Shown here in pieces: positions 20,881 to 32,552 of a DNA stretch of 64,000 nucleotides. A model generated the notes under the pieces. That model searched no databases and was not told the origin of the DNA. It worked only from the letters and a program-made list of their open reading frames with translations. The stretch lies in the NCBI GenBank assembly GCA_015680685.1, contig MNCI01036132.1:1037621-1101620 (forward strand). The letters are read 5' to 3'. The stretch comes from Gnetum montanum. Taxonomy: Eukaryota > Streptophyta > Gnetopsida > Gnetales > Gnetaceae. Positions within the stretch are counted from its first letter, which is position 1. Every line of letters starts with the position of its first letter. The position numbers and the translations under genes were made by a program.

Positions 20881-22080
20881 GACATTGACCTAACTCTCAA
20901 AGAGGTAGTACCATAACTTCTTCAGTGAGAAGACTAGGGCTAGACAATACTTCTCCACATTGGTGCATCGGGTCTTATAGGTAATCAATGCATGGCTTAA
21001 GTAGTATACGAGTAACTCCAGTCCATCATCTCATTTTTGATAAAGTAGAGAGGCAATAGACATGTTAGAGATAGCAAGGTAGATGTCAAAAGGTTTATCC
21101 TTTTGCGATGGATAAACTATAGGTAGTTGTGCCAACTCTTGCTTAAGGTTTTTAATCCACTCATAGTGAACTCCTTTCTTAAGCAAATGTTGCATAGGTT
21201 GTAATTTATTTGTAAGCCTAGTGATAAACCTATGGATAAATTGTAATCTACCTTGTAGTCCTTGAAGCTCCTTAAGCTTGGTTGGCACTACCAAGTTGGG
21301 TATGGCCTTAACCTTATTAAGATGCACTCATATTTCCTCTTTAGATACTACAAAGCTAAGCATTTTATCAGTTTTGATGCCAAATACATACTTCTTAGGG
21401 TTAAGATGAAGCTCATACTTTAGAAATCATTTAAGCATAAGGTCAAGGACATGTGCATGGTTATTAACCACTTTGGACTTGACAGCTATATTGTTTATGT
21501 AGTCATTGAGCATTCCTAGCATATAATCACTAAAGATATATGCCATCATTCTTTTGTAGGTTATTGCTACATTCTTTAGATTAAAGGACATCATGGTGTA
21601 ACAAAAGGTATCCAAAGGAATGATGAAGGTCATAATAAGTTGATGTTTCAAGTTAATTCTAATTTGGTTGTATCTTGAGAACCCATCCATGAAGGATAGC
21701 AAGGCATGTCTAGCTGTAGCATCGATAAGTTGGTCAATACTAGGAAAAGGGAAATTAGCTTTGATGGTTGCCTTATTTAGCTCTTGGAAATCAATACAAA
21801 TACGTATAATTTCATTTTTCTTAGGAACTATCACTATTTTGGACACCCATTCTACATAATTTATAGCTCTAATGAAACTAGTTTGGTATAGTTTTGTGAT
21901 TTCATCACAAACTGCTAAGGCTAAATCTATTCTAATCTTATGAACTTTTTGCTTAACTGGTCTAATATTAGGATCAAGTATGATGTTATGTTGTACTAGG
22001 CATGGGTCAAGACTTAACATATCTTCATATGACTAGGCAAAGATCTTAATGTTATCTTGGAGGACCTTGGTAATGTCTTG
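20881..22080 (-). pseudogene. C1: TAT-type reverse transcriptase and RNase H
   Basis: The RT opens with LDPCLVQHNIILDPNIRPVKQ, then WVSKIVIVPKKN, FPFPSIDQLIDATARHALLSFMDGFSRYNQI and the catalytic box decayed from YVDD to YINN. After a break the thumb/connection follows: VPTKLKELQGLQGRLQFIHRFITRL and FDIYLAISNMSIASLLYQK. The first 197 codons (22020-21427) are free of stops. SFMDGFxxYNQI is characteristic of the TAT lineage. The YINN change would abolish activity. Confidence 0.85.
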
Positions 22081-22789
22081 AGCCTATTAAGATTCCAGTG
22101 AGAAACTTAATTTTAGTGTTTTCTCCTCACCATTGTGTGCTATGATGGGAACCTCAACTAGAGAGTCCTTGGTAATGTTGCTAGCCTCAAGGTAAAGGGT
22201 TCTGACTAGGTTCTCAGGTCATTCTAGAGTTTCTCTATTGAGGCTATGTTGTCGAAAAGACTCTTAGGCTCAAGATCTAGGCAATTAAGGTTGATACATC
22301 GTTCAACATCACCATGAGGTCCACTTAGGTTCAATGGTAAATTGATTTACTTCCAGGTGTCCATACTCTAATCTTGCATATCAACCATAAGCACATTAAG
22401 TGGCACCTAGGTAAAATGAGTGAATAATGCCAAAATGATATAAAATGCTTTAGCAACTATGCATGGATAAGCCAAAACATGCTATTTCATGATCAAACAA
22501 ATTAAACAAAGGCTATAAGAGGTAGGTTAAGATAAATAAGATGAAACAAAGGTTACATAAGGTCAAATAAAGGTCAAATGATGGGCATACTTGGTAAAAT
22601 GGGATCAAGTGATGCTCCAATGACCAAAAATGAAGCCAAATGACATCACAGGATCAAAGAATGAAGGTTAACAACACATAACAAGGTAAAATCAAGTCAA
22701 AACATAGTGAAATAAGGCTAAACCAATGAAGGTAGAAAACATAGGGTAAAACATGGTAAATATTAGTTAATTAGGTTAGATTTTGCTAG
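22081..22789 (-). mobile_element. C1: Leader before RT, low-complexity segment
   Basis: This part lies between the tandem array and RT. 22400-22790 is filled with short degenerate repeats such as GGTCAAA, ATGAAGG and AACATGGTAAA, matching 56590-57130 in C2 on the other strand. 22081-22330 still shows a weak relation to the frame upstream of RT (KTLKLSFSLES). No complete gene is visible. Confidence 0.55.
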
Positions 22790-24250
22790 TTTTAGGCCTT
22801 AGAGGGCCATAGTAAAGGTCTATAGGATTGGTAGGTGAGTTTGGACACATGATGTTTGAGAGCTATTTGGAGGTCAAAATGACATCTTTTCTTGTGACTA
22901 CATTGGGTCCAATTGGGGACTACATTGGCTAGTGTAGTTAGGATAGGCCCCAACACAGTCAACATTAATGGGTGATTTCTTGGATTCGTTATGGCTAGTT
23001 TTGAGTCCTTGATGGTTTGTATGACTAGCACAATAGATTGGGGTTGAATATTAGTGCATTTTGACTTTAGTTTTATCCTTCAAAAGCTAGAAATGGTGTT
23101 AATACTAGTGACTACACTACAAAGATGCTGGCCAACATAGTCCATGCTTGCTCTAGCATAGATGCATGTGAGAAATGGGTTTATGAGGTTTTAGGATTGA
23201 AAATAGTTCTTTGTTAGCATCTTAGGGTAGCACAAGTTTTTAGAAGAACTGAATAGGCAATTTGAAAGTCAAAATAGGCTACTGAAAGTGAAATTTTGGC
23301 ACTTACACCTTATGACTATGCTGGCCAGCATATTTGAGGGTTGCTCTAGCATATGTGGGTCAAAATTTGGGTTTTTCATGGTTGAGCAACGTGAAATTAT
23401 AGCTATCTCCAAGATTTCAAGGTTGTAGTCTTCTAGAATCAAGTTTTTGACCATTTTAAGCACTATTGTGCTAGTTAAACCACCTTGGGGTAGGGACTAC
23501 ACTGAGACTACATTGTGTAGCATAGTCCCAAGCTTGCCTTAGTGTAGATGAATGGAATATGGTGTTTTCATGGTCAATACAAGGTGAAACTATAACTGGC
23601 TAGGTTCAAGCAAGGTTTTAGGCTTTCAAGCTAGTTTTTGAATCATTCAGAGTGTTGTGGCACTGGTCAAACTTGCCCAACACCATAACTACATTGGGAC
23701 TACACTAGCTAGTGTAGTCCTAGCTTGTATTAGCATGGTTGAAATAATTTTTTGTCTTTTCATGGTTAAATAATGTCAAACTATGGCTATCTTAAAGGCT
23801 TCAAGGATTTTGGACTTTCCAAATCAAATTTCATAGCATTTTAAGTTGTGTAGTGTCTATAAAACCATGCTTGGGTCATGACTATGCTAGCTAGCATAGT
23901 CTAGGATTACCTCAGTGTAGTACCATGTGAATACTAACTTTATGTGGAATTTTTTTATCGATCAAAAGTGTTTTTGGGTCATTGAGCTAGGGTTTTAACT
24001 TAGGATGATCAATTTTTGATGGTTGTAATGTTGGCATAACTACTTTGGAGCATGGACTACACTAGGACTACATTGGCCAATGTAGTCCTGGCTTGCTTCA
24101 GTGTAGTAACACATAAGTCTTGACTTTAGGTGGGTTTCCATGATTAATTGAGCAAGCTTGTGGGTTATCAGGGTTATTGATATTCATGGCCAAGGTTTTT
24201 AGCCTAGGATAGTTGATTTTGGAGGTTGTTTGAGCATTTCTATGTTTTAT
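22790..24250 (-). repeat. C1: ~190-bp tandem array with perfect palindromes
   Basis: Seven diverged units recur at about 22916, 23110, 23313, 23495, 23690, 23878 and 24054, so the period is 176-203 bp. Each contains GACTACAYTRG with a nearby inverted copy, then GCTTGCYYTAGTGTAG. Three units carry perfect palindromes: 23697-23720 (24 bp), 23880-23901 (22 bp) and 24064-24089 (26 bp). The rest are imperfect. A homologous but more decayed array is at 55080-56500 in C2, in the same place between protease and RT. There is no coding potential. Confidence 0.8.
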
Positions 24251-24329
24251 GTTATAAGGCTATGTTTTTGTTTTGTTTTAAGAAAGATATGATGACTTAT
24301 AATGTCTTATATGTTTTATGTTATAATGC

Positions 24330-24960
24330 CTCCACTATTGCTGCTTGGGTCACCAACTCTTGTTGCTTTCCTAGAGGAGAAGATCCTATAATGCCATGAG
24401 GATGAGGGGTTATCCAATGTTCCACTAATTGACTTTGATGCTATATTTGACCCCTCATAGCTAGGTGAACCTCCTGTCATCATCCCAGATGATATTCTGG
24501 GTATGTATGCATTTTGTTTTATATGTTTGAGTTTTTTGTTATTCTATTTTAAGCTTGGTCTTAATCATTTGTTGATTGTTATGCTTGCCTTAGCTGCTAA
24601 GCCTTAGCCCACTACCTCAACCTTCACATTTTACATGAAGCCATGGTTAAACACCATTGATAAGAGGGAATTCATGTGGGGGATGGCTGAGGATATGATT
24701 GATTGTTACAAAAGGTTGCTCTCGATGTTGGTAAGGACTTAGCTTGTCTTACACTTTTAGTTTTTTCTCTTGTTTTATAATTATTTGTTTTAGTCATTTT
24801 TTTGTTCATTTTTTCTTGGTTATTTTGTTACTTATTATTTTTGTGTGTGTCTTTTGTGTTACTTTTAGCACCTAAGCTTAGGATTTTTTTAGGTTTTATA
24901 GTTTTTTATTGTATTTTCATGGTCTATGTTCTAAGATAAAAAGTCTTGAAAAAGTAAATT
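24330..24960 (+). pseudogene. C1: antisense spliced gene, two exons retained
   Basis: Opposite to the element's sense. Exon 24594-24730 (137 bp) is bounded by ...TGCCTTAG and GTAAGG. Its translation (TSTFTFYMKPW, DKREFMWGMAEDMIDCYKRLLSML) matches the 138-bp exon 50383-50520 of C2 (TSTFRMKSW, NKTEFIPCMAKNLIDWLQQVTLDV). The preceding exon ends at 24500 before GTATGT and encodes LIDFDAIFDP, similar to MLDALDAIFEDLT in C2. Exons corresponding to C2's phosphatase-like part are absent; the tandem array abuts instead. 24731-24960 is T-rich intron-like sequence. Confidence 0.65.
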
Positions 24961-25860
24961 GTGAACAAGAGTAAACCTTAGGCTACGAGAAAAGTGAAGG
25001 TTAAAACAAAGTAAAACAAAAGTAAACAAAATGGTGCATACAAGTAACCTGTAAACTAGGCTAAAAAGGCTATAGCTAAAGAAGGTCACATAGTTATCAG
25101 TGCAAGGGAAAGTGGATCAGAAGATACATCAATCATGCAAGTGTTTCCTAATCTTTTAGAGATTAGGAAGTGTGTATGGTCTACTTTGCACAATTCTATA
25201 TTCCCCATTTCATTCACTAACTATGTTGAAGGGGAGCTCTTCCCATGGTGCATCCATGGGTCCATCGTTATTGGTTTTGACCTCTTGTGCTCTATCGGGC
25301 TTCTTTACCTTATGGTCAATAATAGGGGTTTCTTCTTGGGACTCTATTTTAGATCCTTATTTCATGTCAACATTGTTGACTACCAAAGGAGCTGCATTGT
25401 GACCATGGATGATTATCTCACCTCCCTCATAAGGTAGGTGAATTTCTTGGTGGATTGGTGAGAAAACAGCTTGTAATTGAGCTAGCCCAGGCCTTCCCAA
25501 GATAAGGTTGAATCCTGGTGTTTCTTCCACCACCAAGAAATTTTCTATTGTGGGGAATTATTCCCTTGCCACAAAGTCTAAGGAAATTAAGCCTTTAATG
25601 GCCACCAAAGATCCATTAAAGGATTTAAGAGTGGTTGTTAAAGTATGTTGCATATGCTTGGTTAGGCCTAGACATTCTATGATGGTATAATGTATTACAT
25701 TCCTTGTAGCTCCATCGTCAACATGCACCCTATGCACTTTATGCTATCCTACCCTTATGATTATGAAGAGGGGAGCCTTGGTTGTTATGCCATCTTGGGG
25801 GTTGGTCTTGATTTTGCTATTGTAAAACACTAAAACTACCAATCTTATTTCTTCCTTTGG
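24961..25860 (-). pseudogene. C1: aspartic protease with DDGA motif
   Basis: On the minus strand VHRVHVDDGATRNVI (about 25690-25745) marks the catalytic loop, with DDGA instead of the usual D[ST]GA. LDFVARE, FLVVEETPGFNLILGRPGLAQL and EIHLPYEGGEIIIHG follow, corresponding to the LILGRPWL flap/helix region. The tail at 25135-25250 matches 47640-47820 of C2. It processes Gag-Pol in active relatives. Several stops are present. It is collinear with C2, which shares the DDGA. Confidence 0.75.
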
Positions 25861-28560
25861 TGAAGGTGGTACCATCACTGCATGGATGGATTCTTTACTA
25901 GTGATGATGTCCTTACTAACAGGAATAGAGGTTAAAATCTTCACTAATGCTTTGCGGTGTGCAATGGAAGTCATCACAAGGTCATACAGGCTAAGGGAGG
26001 TATTCTTTTGTTTCAGTGACTACTTGACTTATTCCATTGCAATGAGGAAATCCTTGTCATTGATTGTAGGCTTTTCATTCTTAGTTTTCTTAAGTTCCTC
26101 CATGCATCCCAAAATGTAAAATTCATGTTTCAATGGTTGTGTTTTGGCTTCTTTTCCCTTCCCTTGCTACTTGGGGTCTTCCTATGATTCACTAGTTGAA
26201 GCGGCCTGAGCACTAGAGCTCATTGGAATAGATGAGATGGGATTGGACTTTCACAAATCCATTTCCTTCCATGTCTTGGCCTACTTGTTATCATTTTTCT
26301 TAGGCTTTAATGTAGGATTATTATGTTGTTTTCTTTGGGATTTCTTATTGTTGCTGATTGATTGTGAAGAAGCCATTGTGTTGGACACTATGGGAGGATG
26401 TTTTTCAGTTATAGGGGTGGTTTTAGCTTCAGCAGGAGTGGGCACTGTAATCATAAAAGGCTTCTTGGGAGGTGTAGGTGATGGAACCCTTACAAAAAAA
26501 GAAGACCTTGAAATAGCCAAAGTTTTTAGGACCCATGTCATTGCAAGGAGGTACCTAAATCATGAACATATCTCACATAGGTCTAGCATTGTTGTTCACA
26601 TTAAATGTAGCTATACTGTATGATCTATTGTTAGCATTTAGTGGATCCTTATAGACCTACATAGATTGATTTTGTGGTTTGAACAAGTTTGAGGAATTGA
26701 GAATCGATTCATCCTTGTCTATCATCTTTTGCAAGTCATCCTTGAGCACTAAGCAAAAGTCGGTGTTATGATTTGGCAGTTGATGGTAGTGGTAGAAAAG
26801 GTCAAGCTTGAAGTATTTAGGCACATGTGAGTGGTTGCAAGAGTGGGATTTTTTGCTATCCCACATAGTCTATTAGGCCTCTAACTAGCATTTTGGATCA
26901 TTTTTTTATATTGTATTCTTTCACTCTTCAACAATTGATCAAGGAGTTCTGATGGTTTTAGCAGTAACCTAGTATGCTTTGACTAGTATTTTTGTTCAAA
27001 GTTAGGCCTTTTAGTAGTTGATGCAGAGACCCTAGATGTTGAAGGTTGATTGTTGTTGATAGGGATGTTGGGTTGATTCATCTTAGGCCCCTGTGAAATC
27101 ATCTCATAGTTGCATTGTTTTTCCTCCCCTTCTCCTTATCCTTCTATATATGCTAGTTCTTGTATGCTATGTAGGCAGGGTCATCAATAGCCTTGGCTAC
27201 ATCCTCTATGTTCTTTGTTTACAAAAAGGCTTGGCTAAGTGACTATGGATCTAGGTAGTATAGTTTCAACTTAATGAAGTCATTAACCATCCCCTTGAAT
27301 ATAGCGAGAGGGTGAGTCTTGACTATCGGTTCTAGAATCTCGTTAAGAAGAGCATTCAATAGTTGTATAAACTTTTGTACTGCCTTAAGGAGTCCTTGGT
27401 TGACCTTCATTAATTGGTCAAGAGTTGTGTTAGGTTTCAAGTTATACTTGAAATTATTAATGAGTTGTGAAATTAGGTCTTCCAACAAGGATATGGATCC
27501 TCTTGGTGCACACAATACTTGTCTAGAGCCTTTCCTATTAGGAACATAAGGAATATTCACATTATGGTATTTCATGAGGCTTGCAACAACAGATACTTGA
27601 AATAGAAGGTTATCAAGTGAGCATTAGGGTTACCTTCACCATTGTACTTGGTGAATTTAGGAATGGGGATGCTTGGGGGAAGAGTTATCTACTAGATAGC
27701 AAGACTGATTGGATCATCTTGGTAGAAATCCATTATATTTACTGTTAGTGTTGTGGAGGCTTTGAGATTCCATAACTTTTCTTTCAAGTCTTAAATCATC
27801 TGGAATGCTTAATCCAATCCTTGGGGCATTTCCATGGGTTGTGTTATTTGTACAAATTATTGAGGTATTAATTGAGAGGCTTGTGTTGTCACGATGGGTT
27901 GTAGTATAGAAGTGAGGGCTGGGTTATACTAGTTATGGGTGGGCCAAACAATGAAAAATATATTTCTGTTGACACTTGAGGCACAAATGGGACAAATGGT
28001 GTATGTGTCCCCTAGATTACTTATGGTCCTACTATGGGGTCCATTAGTATAGAGAAGGGAAGAGTGGTAGTAAGAATGACTAGTGTAGACCATGCAGAAT
28101 GAGGCTACGTGGCATAGGACATAGAGGAAAATAGGGAGCTTGCTTGAGGCATAGGTTATGCCTAGTATGTTGTTATAACAGGTGTAGTCTCAAACATTGT
28201 GGGATATATGAGAGATCATGGTTGAGATGCCTGTTCCATGGAAGAGATAGGTAGGGCTAAAGTGCTTGTGGTAGTTTGAGAAATTGATTATTAAAATAGG
28301 CTCTTTATGAAGCTATTTTGTTTAGGCTTCACAAATTTATTATGTTCTTCACACCAACCCTTCAAACTAAGCTTTTCACTCCATTCATCCATCTTAATCA
28401 ATTGAGAAATTATACACATTTGAACATCAGTAAGTGATATTTTATCATAGGAAGAGAGTATATGATCTTTTCCATTATGATGAATTAACTCGTACTCATG
28501 CTTTACTTTAGCCTCTACATGCAAAAAAAGTAATCCAAGTTGGATCTTTATGCATATATA
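25861..28560 (-). pseudogene. gag: C1: gag of TAT-like element
   Basis: In sense order: an N-terminal region (28524-28291: HEYELIHHNGKDHILSSYDKISLTDVQM), capsid domain (27575-27243: LEDLISQLINNFKYNLKPNTTLDQLMKVNQG) and a knuckle-like segment (26866-26657: YHYHQLPNHNTDFCLVLKDDLQKMI). In TAT relatives the last is a C-x-Y/F-H-x4-H-x4-C finger; here the leading Cys is Tyr. The C2 gag has matching segments at 43150 and 44109. Frames are broken by many TAG, TAA and TGA codons. It forms the virus-like particle in active relatives. Confidence 0.7.
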
Positions 28561-29503
28561 GTTGTAATGTTATTTGCTGAGCATAACAAAACCTGGGATT
28601 TGTTCTGTTTGCCTAAGAGATTATCTACACTTAGCCTTGATAAGGTCTCTTGGATCATAGATCCTCACTCAATCCTAATCAGATGCCATGTTTATCATGT
28701 CAACAAGAGAAATTGTGGACTTGCTGAAAGGCATTGTCAAGGATGTTGATTTGACTTTTTACTATTTTCAGTAAAAATTTTAGCAAGTGGGATTACCCAA
28801 TGGTGTAGTTAACTATAAATGGAAATAATGGTTGAAACTATTACTATAGTGTCAATGCTATATACTATACTTGGAAAAATAATGTTATGATTTTCAAGTT
28901 GGTAATACCAACTATGCTAGTTTTTCTAGTGGTGTCTACATTAGAGGTTGTGCAATAGACCATTGTATTTCCTAGCCAAGTATGCTAAGGTAGGTGGTGG
29001 AAAATGGATTTTCATTTGGTAAAACCAAGATGAAAATAGTTTCCTCTAAAGGGTATGTATCTTGATTTTAAGAAATCGATTGTGAAAATTTTGGGTTTTC
29101 CAAGGAATACGCTGAAGTCTTGGTAGTGTCTACACTGGCTTTTCCTGCATAGTTTCATAGTAGATGTATTTGGATTTTAGGATGGATCTACACTAGTCTT
29201 TAGGTGTCAAGTGTGAATTACAATAGGCAAAAATTGTAGGTTTCAATGCAGATTACATTGGTTTCCAAAAAATCTAGCAACTACTATGAAAATGCTTTAG
29301 AAACCCAAATTACCTACAACAACTACACCAGGTAATAGTTGTAGGGAAGTGGAGACCAATGTTGGTTTTTATGGTAAATACTTGCAAGTTTTAAAACTTA
29401 TAATGACAAAACTTGGTTTTGAAAAATGATTGAAAATATTTTACAAAATGTTTAGCTTGAGGATTTGAGTGAAGTTTTAGGCCCTCCTTCTAGCACCAAA
29501 AAC
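28561..29503 (-). mobile_element. C1: 5' leader and primer binding site
   Basis: Directly inside the 5' LTR the minus strand reads TTTTTGGTGCTAGAAGGAGG (29483-29502), the primer-site position. TGGYGCTAGAAGGAGG-type sites occur in other plant TAT elements, but I cannot name the tRNA confidently. The remaining 0.9 kb holds degenerate repeats around CTACACTRG and GTAGATGTATTTGG, matching the repeat-rich leader of C2 (41933-43020). No frame is visible. Confidence 0.55.
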
Positions 29504-30708
29504 TATAGCATTTGAAAAATTTAGTTGTTGGAAAATCAAAAATCCCAGGTGCAACAACATAATCTTGGATCCCAAGGGCCTTCAAGAAATAGGATCCAAG
29601 GTACCCTTGACAGTTTGGCCAATTGCCAAGGGACTTAGAGAATATAAATAGAGAAAATAAAATTGTAGATTTAATAGAAAATAAACATAGCAATTAAACT
29701 TGAAATAAATTTTGCACAACAAAAGAACTATAAACTTTATTAAGTACCAAGAAAATTACTTAAAGTATGAAGTTAAATTATGTGCTATAATGCACATGAA
29801 GACTATTTGAATGAAGTTTAAAGCCTATTGGAGTTGGCAGGTTGTATTCTACAATCAAACCCCATGATCAAGGTACTTCCCAACTCCAATCTCTTACAAC
29901 TCCTTGCTGGTTTTTGTTCAAATCTGCAACTTTGGCTTTTGGTGATGTAAATAGTGGTGGAAACTCTTATTCCAATGGTACAATGCTAAGAGCATCTAGT
30001 GCTCAATGTAGATGTCAAATGAAATTTAAGTGCTTAAGCTTGCAAAAGGCTATTGATTGCAAAGGTTTGGAATCTAAATAAGGTGTTCAAGTTTAGCTTT
30101 TATAGGTTTTAGGTTGCTAATTTTAGCCTGTAGATTTTTACAATGATTATTGATAGATTGGCATTAATTGCAAGTGTAGTAGGCTATTATTCTAGTGTGG
30201 TTGATCATTTATGGTAAGTTTTGAGATACCAAAGCCATCAAAACCCATCTGCATACTAAAAATAGTAAATGGACTTTTGTGACTATGTTGGTTTCACCTC
30301 AACTACATTAGCCTTGGAGGACTATGATGGAATTTTTTGGATTCTATCAAAATCATGGTGACTATGCTAGGTTTTGCTGGAAAAATGAAAATCCAACATG
30401 ATCTATGTTGGGGTAGGTAGTTCTAGCGTAGTTGAGGCTATAGCCCCACAAAAATCCATGAAAATACCAAATTTGGTAGTCTCCAAGGCATGTTTAGCCT
30501 TCCCAAGTCCATATATAGACATAAAACTACTTTTTCCACTTGGGAAGTGAGGTAGTTGTAACTTATGAGGTACTTTCAGCCTCAAAAAGTTAAAGTATGC
30601 AAGATTTGTAGCTCATGGGCCACATACCTTACATGTATAATAAGATCTTCCCTCAAGTTGGATGGTTAAGGTTACAAGTTACAACATGTTTTCTTGGTGG
30701 TTTGTTAA
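29504..30708 (-). repeat. C1: 5' LTR
   Basis: The 1205-bp LTR is homologous to C2 LTRs 40726-41912 and 61697-62911. The TATA-like CCTATAAAAGCT on the minus strand lies near 30100. The upstream end at 30708 abuts D protease (the GGAATATATTAAGGAACATGATGA segment), its insertion point in D. Terminal bases are decayed from TGAAACA and ...TGCTACA. Confidence 0.8.
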
Positions 30709-31190
30709 GACCTACTTCATCATGTTCCTTAATATATTCCCTCTCTCCTAGAAGGATTAAGGAAGCATTAAGTAAGCTTTGCTACCTTAATTGCTCAATT
30801 GTCATTGAAATCAACTCATGGATTCCATCAGGTCTAACTACATTCCATACATTTCTTTCTCCATCAAACTGATCATCATTATTAAAATTCCAAGGACTAC
30901 CATGAATTACATTAGCATAATCTGTTGGAAGCACATCACACCTGACAACATTATGAAATACCCAATTCTAAATTTTAAGGTATATTGTTTGTTCATCTCT
31001 TGAAAAAATTTGTAGATAATTGATGCACCTTATAATGTCTAGGATGAGGAATAGTTACCAATCCCAATCTGGCAACTACCCTAAGAGAAATAACATTTTC
31101 TTGGGCTTCTTTATAAATAAAAGCATGAATCCATTCCATACTAAGCAAACATCTAGCCTCAATCTAAAATAATAATTTTCTATTAGGGTG
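30709..31190 (-). pseudogene. D: protease remnant
   Basis: The minus strand reads WIHAFIYKEAQENVI, VVARLGLVTIPHPRHYKVHQL and, after frame breaks, DVLPTDYANVI, SPWNFNND and DGIHEL. These match the protease blocks of E (3060-3478). The catalytic Asp of IDGG is Tyr. It ends just past GAGAGAGGGAATATATTAAGG, where C1 inserted. Confidence 0.7.
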
Positions 31191-32537
31191 TTCTCCTCTA
31201 TTCACATTCATCATTAATGTACAAGAATTTAATTCAGAAACTTTCCTAATTTTTGAAGTATTAGAATTACCTCTCTGAAGACCTTGGCTTGATGTCTCTT
31301 CCATCTTCACTTTGCACATATTCATTCTTGGCTTTCTTGTAAAGTGGACATTCCCATTGCTTATGTCTCCATTCTCCATACTTGAAGCACTAGATTTTTG
31401 ATGAGTTGCTACCTTAATCATTGTTTTCCTTGCCTTGGTCCTTTTTGGCTTTGTCCTTCTCATTTCTTCTTTTAATCTTCTTATCATGGCTACCATTCTT
31501 TTCTTTAGATTTGTACCTAGATCCATTCTTAGATTTGGATCCCTTCTTGTTCTCCTTGGAAGTTTCTTTATTTTTGTTTCCAAGTTCACTAATTTCTTCT
31601 TAGCCTTAAGGGCCAAATCATAAGCCTCCTTAAGGGTTTGTAGCTCATAAAAAGATAACTTTCTCTAGTACATCATTTTGAGACCTCCTAAGATTATTCA
31701 AGCCTATTCATACTTCTCTCATGTTACCTTATCTTAATGGAATAAATCACAAAATTTGATATAGAATTCATTGACATCCTTATCATCTTACTTTAGGAAT
31801 TCCAAGTTCATAATAGTTTCTTGTCTTTGAAGAGACTATTCAAATTTTCTTTTTAACCTATATTTCATTAGATCCCGATCTCTAATGGGTTGACCATTTC
31901 ATCTTTCATAACCTTAGAGCTTCTTTTTTCATTAAGTGGAAGCCACACCTTCTATTCTAGATTCAACAATAGGTACCCTCAATTTATTTGGTAGCTTTTT
32001 CAACTAGAAATGTTTTTCAAGAGCCTTCAGCCAAATTGCAAAATCATTGGTACCATCTATATCATTGAAAGTATTTAATTCAATGTACATAAGTCTTGTA
32101 GCATTTCTGAATGATCTAGCAAGCATTCCCTCATTTTCCTCATCAGGATTGCCTAGAGAAGAAGGATTTACCATAGTTGGAGCCCTTAGAATTATCATAT
32201 GGTAAATAGGATTTTATCCCATTATAAGCCTTGACTAATTAATTCCTACACTTGAATAGTTGGATTGTCCTTCCTTTTTATCCATTTTATCTCTTCTTTC
32301 TTGTAAAAATTCTTCATCTGAATATACATGCTCATTACCTCTATATGTTTGGTTATGACTAGGACCAACATTTTTGTGTACCTTTGCATTGATTTTATTT
32401 GACCAAGAAACCATCATTTGAAAGGCATAATTTGTGCTCTTCATGTCTCTATTCAGGGCTTGCACCTATTTCTTCTTAGGCATCATCATAATTGAACAAA
32501 ATCCTCTATCAAATTCTGTGAAAAAATTAAGACAAGG
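31191..32537 (-). pseudogene. gag: D: gag with decayed zinc knuckle
   Basis: Gag begins about 30 bp inside the LTR. Segments: 32465-32235 (ALNRDMKSTNYAFQMMVSW to SNYSSVGIN), 32198-32004 (LARSFRNATRLMYIELNTFND to WLKALEKHF), a middle region with many stops, and a Lys/Arg-rich region 31616-31330. The knuckle reads CFKYGEWRHKQWEC in a shifted frame; the second Cys of CFKC is Tyr, one G-to-A change from E's intact copy. It is followed directly by protease. Confidence 0.75.
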
Positions 32538-32552
32538 CTCTAATACTAATAA
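32538..32552 (-). other. D: primer binding site, tRNA-Met type, decayed
   Basis: On the minus strand, TTAGTATTAGAGCC follows the LTR end CACCAACA. It fits TGGTATCAGAGC with a few transitions. Position next to the LTR is exact. Confidence 0.6.

Larger units (their letters stand above)
17393..30708 (-). mobile_element. C1: TAT/Ogre-like giant element, minus, 3' truncated
   Basis: Same family as C2. In element order: 5' LTR 29504-30708, primer site, leader, gag, protease, antisense gene exons, tandem array, RT, RNase H, archaeal-type RNase H, integrase, 3' UTR, and 3' LTR from 17918 down to about 17393. The 3' LTR keeps only its first 525 bp and abuts D integrase, so its end and target duplication are lost. 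The layout matches C2 but lacks about 6 kb between protease and RT. Confidence 0.85.

Noticed and set aside
25135-26623. Several plus-strand frames of 76-128 codons
   Set aside because: They are shadows of the C1 protease and gag, which read on the minus strand and align with C2.
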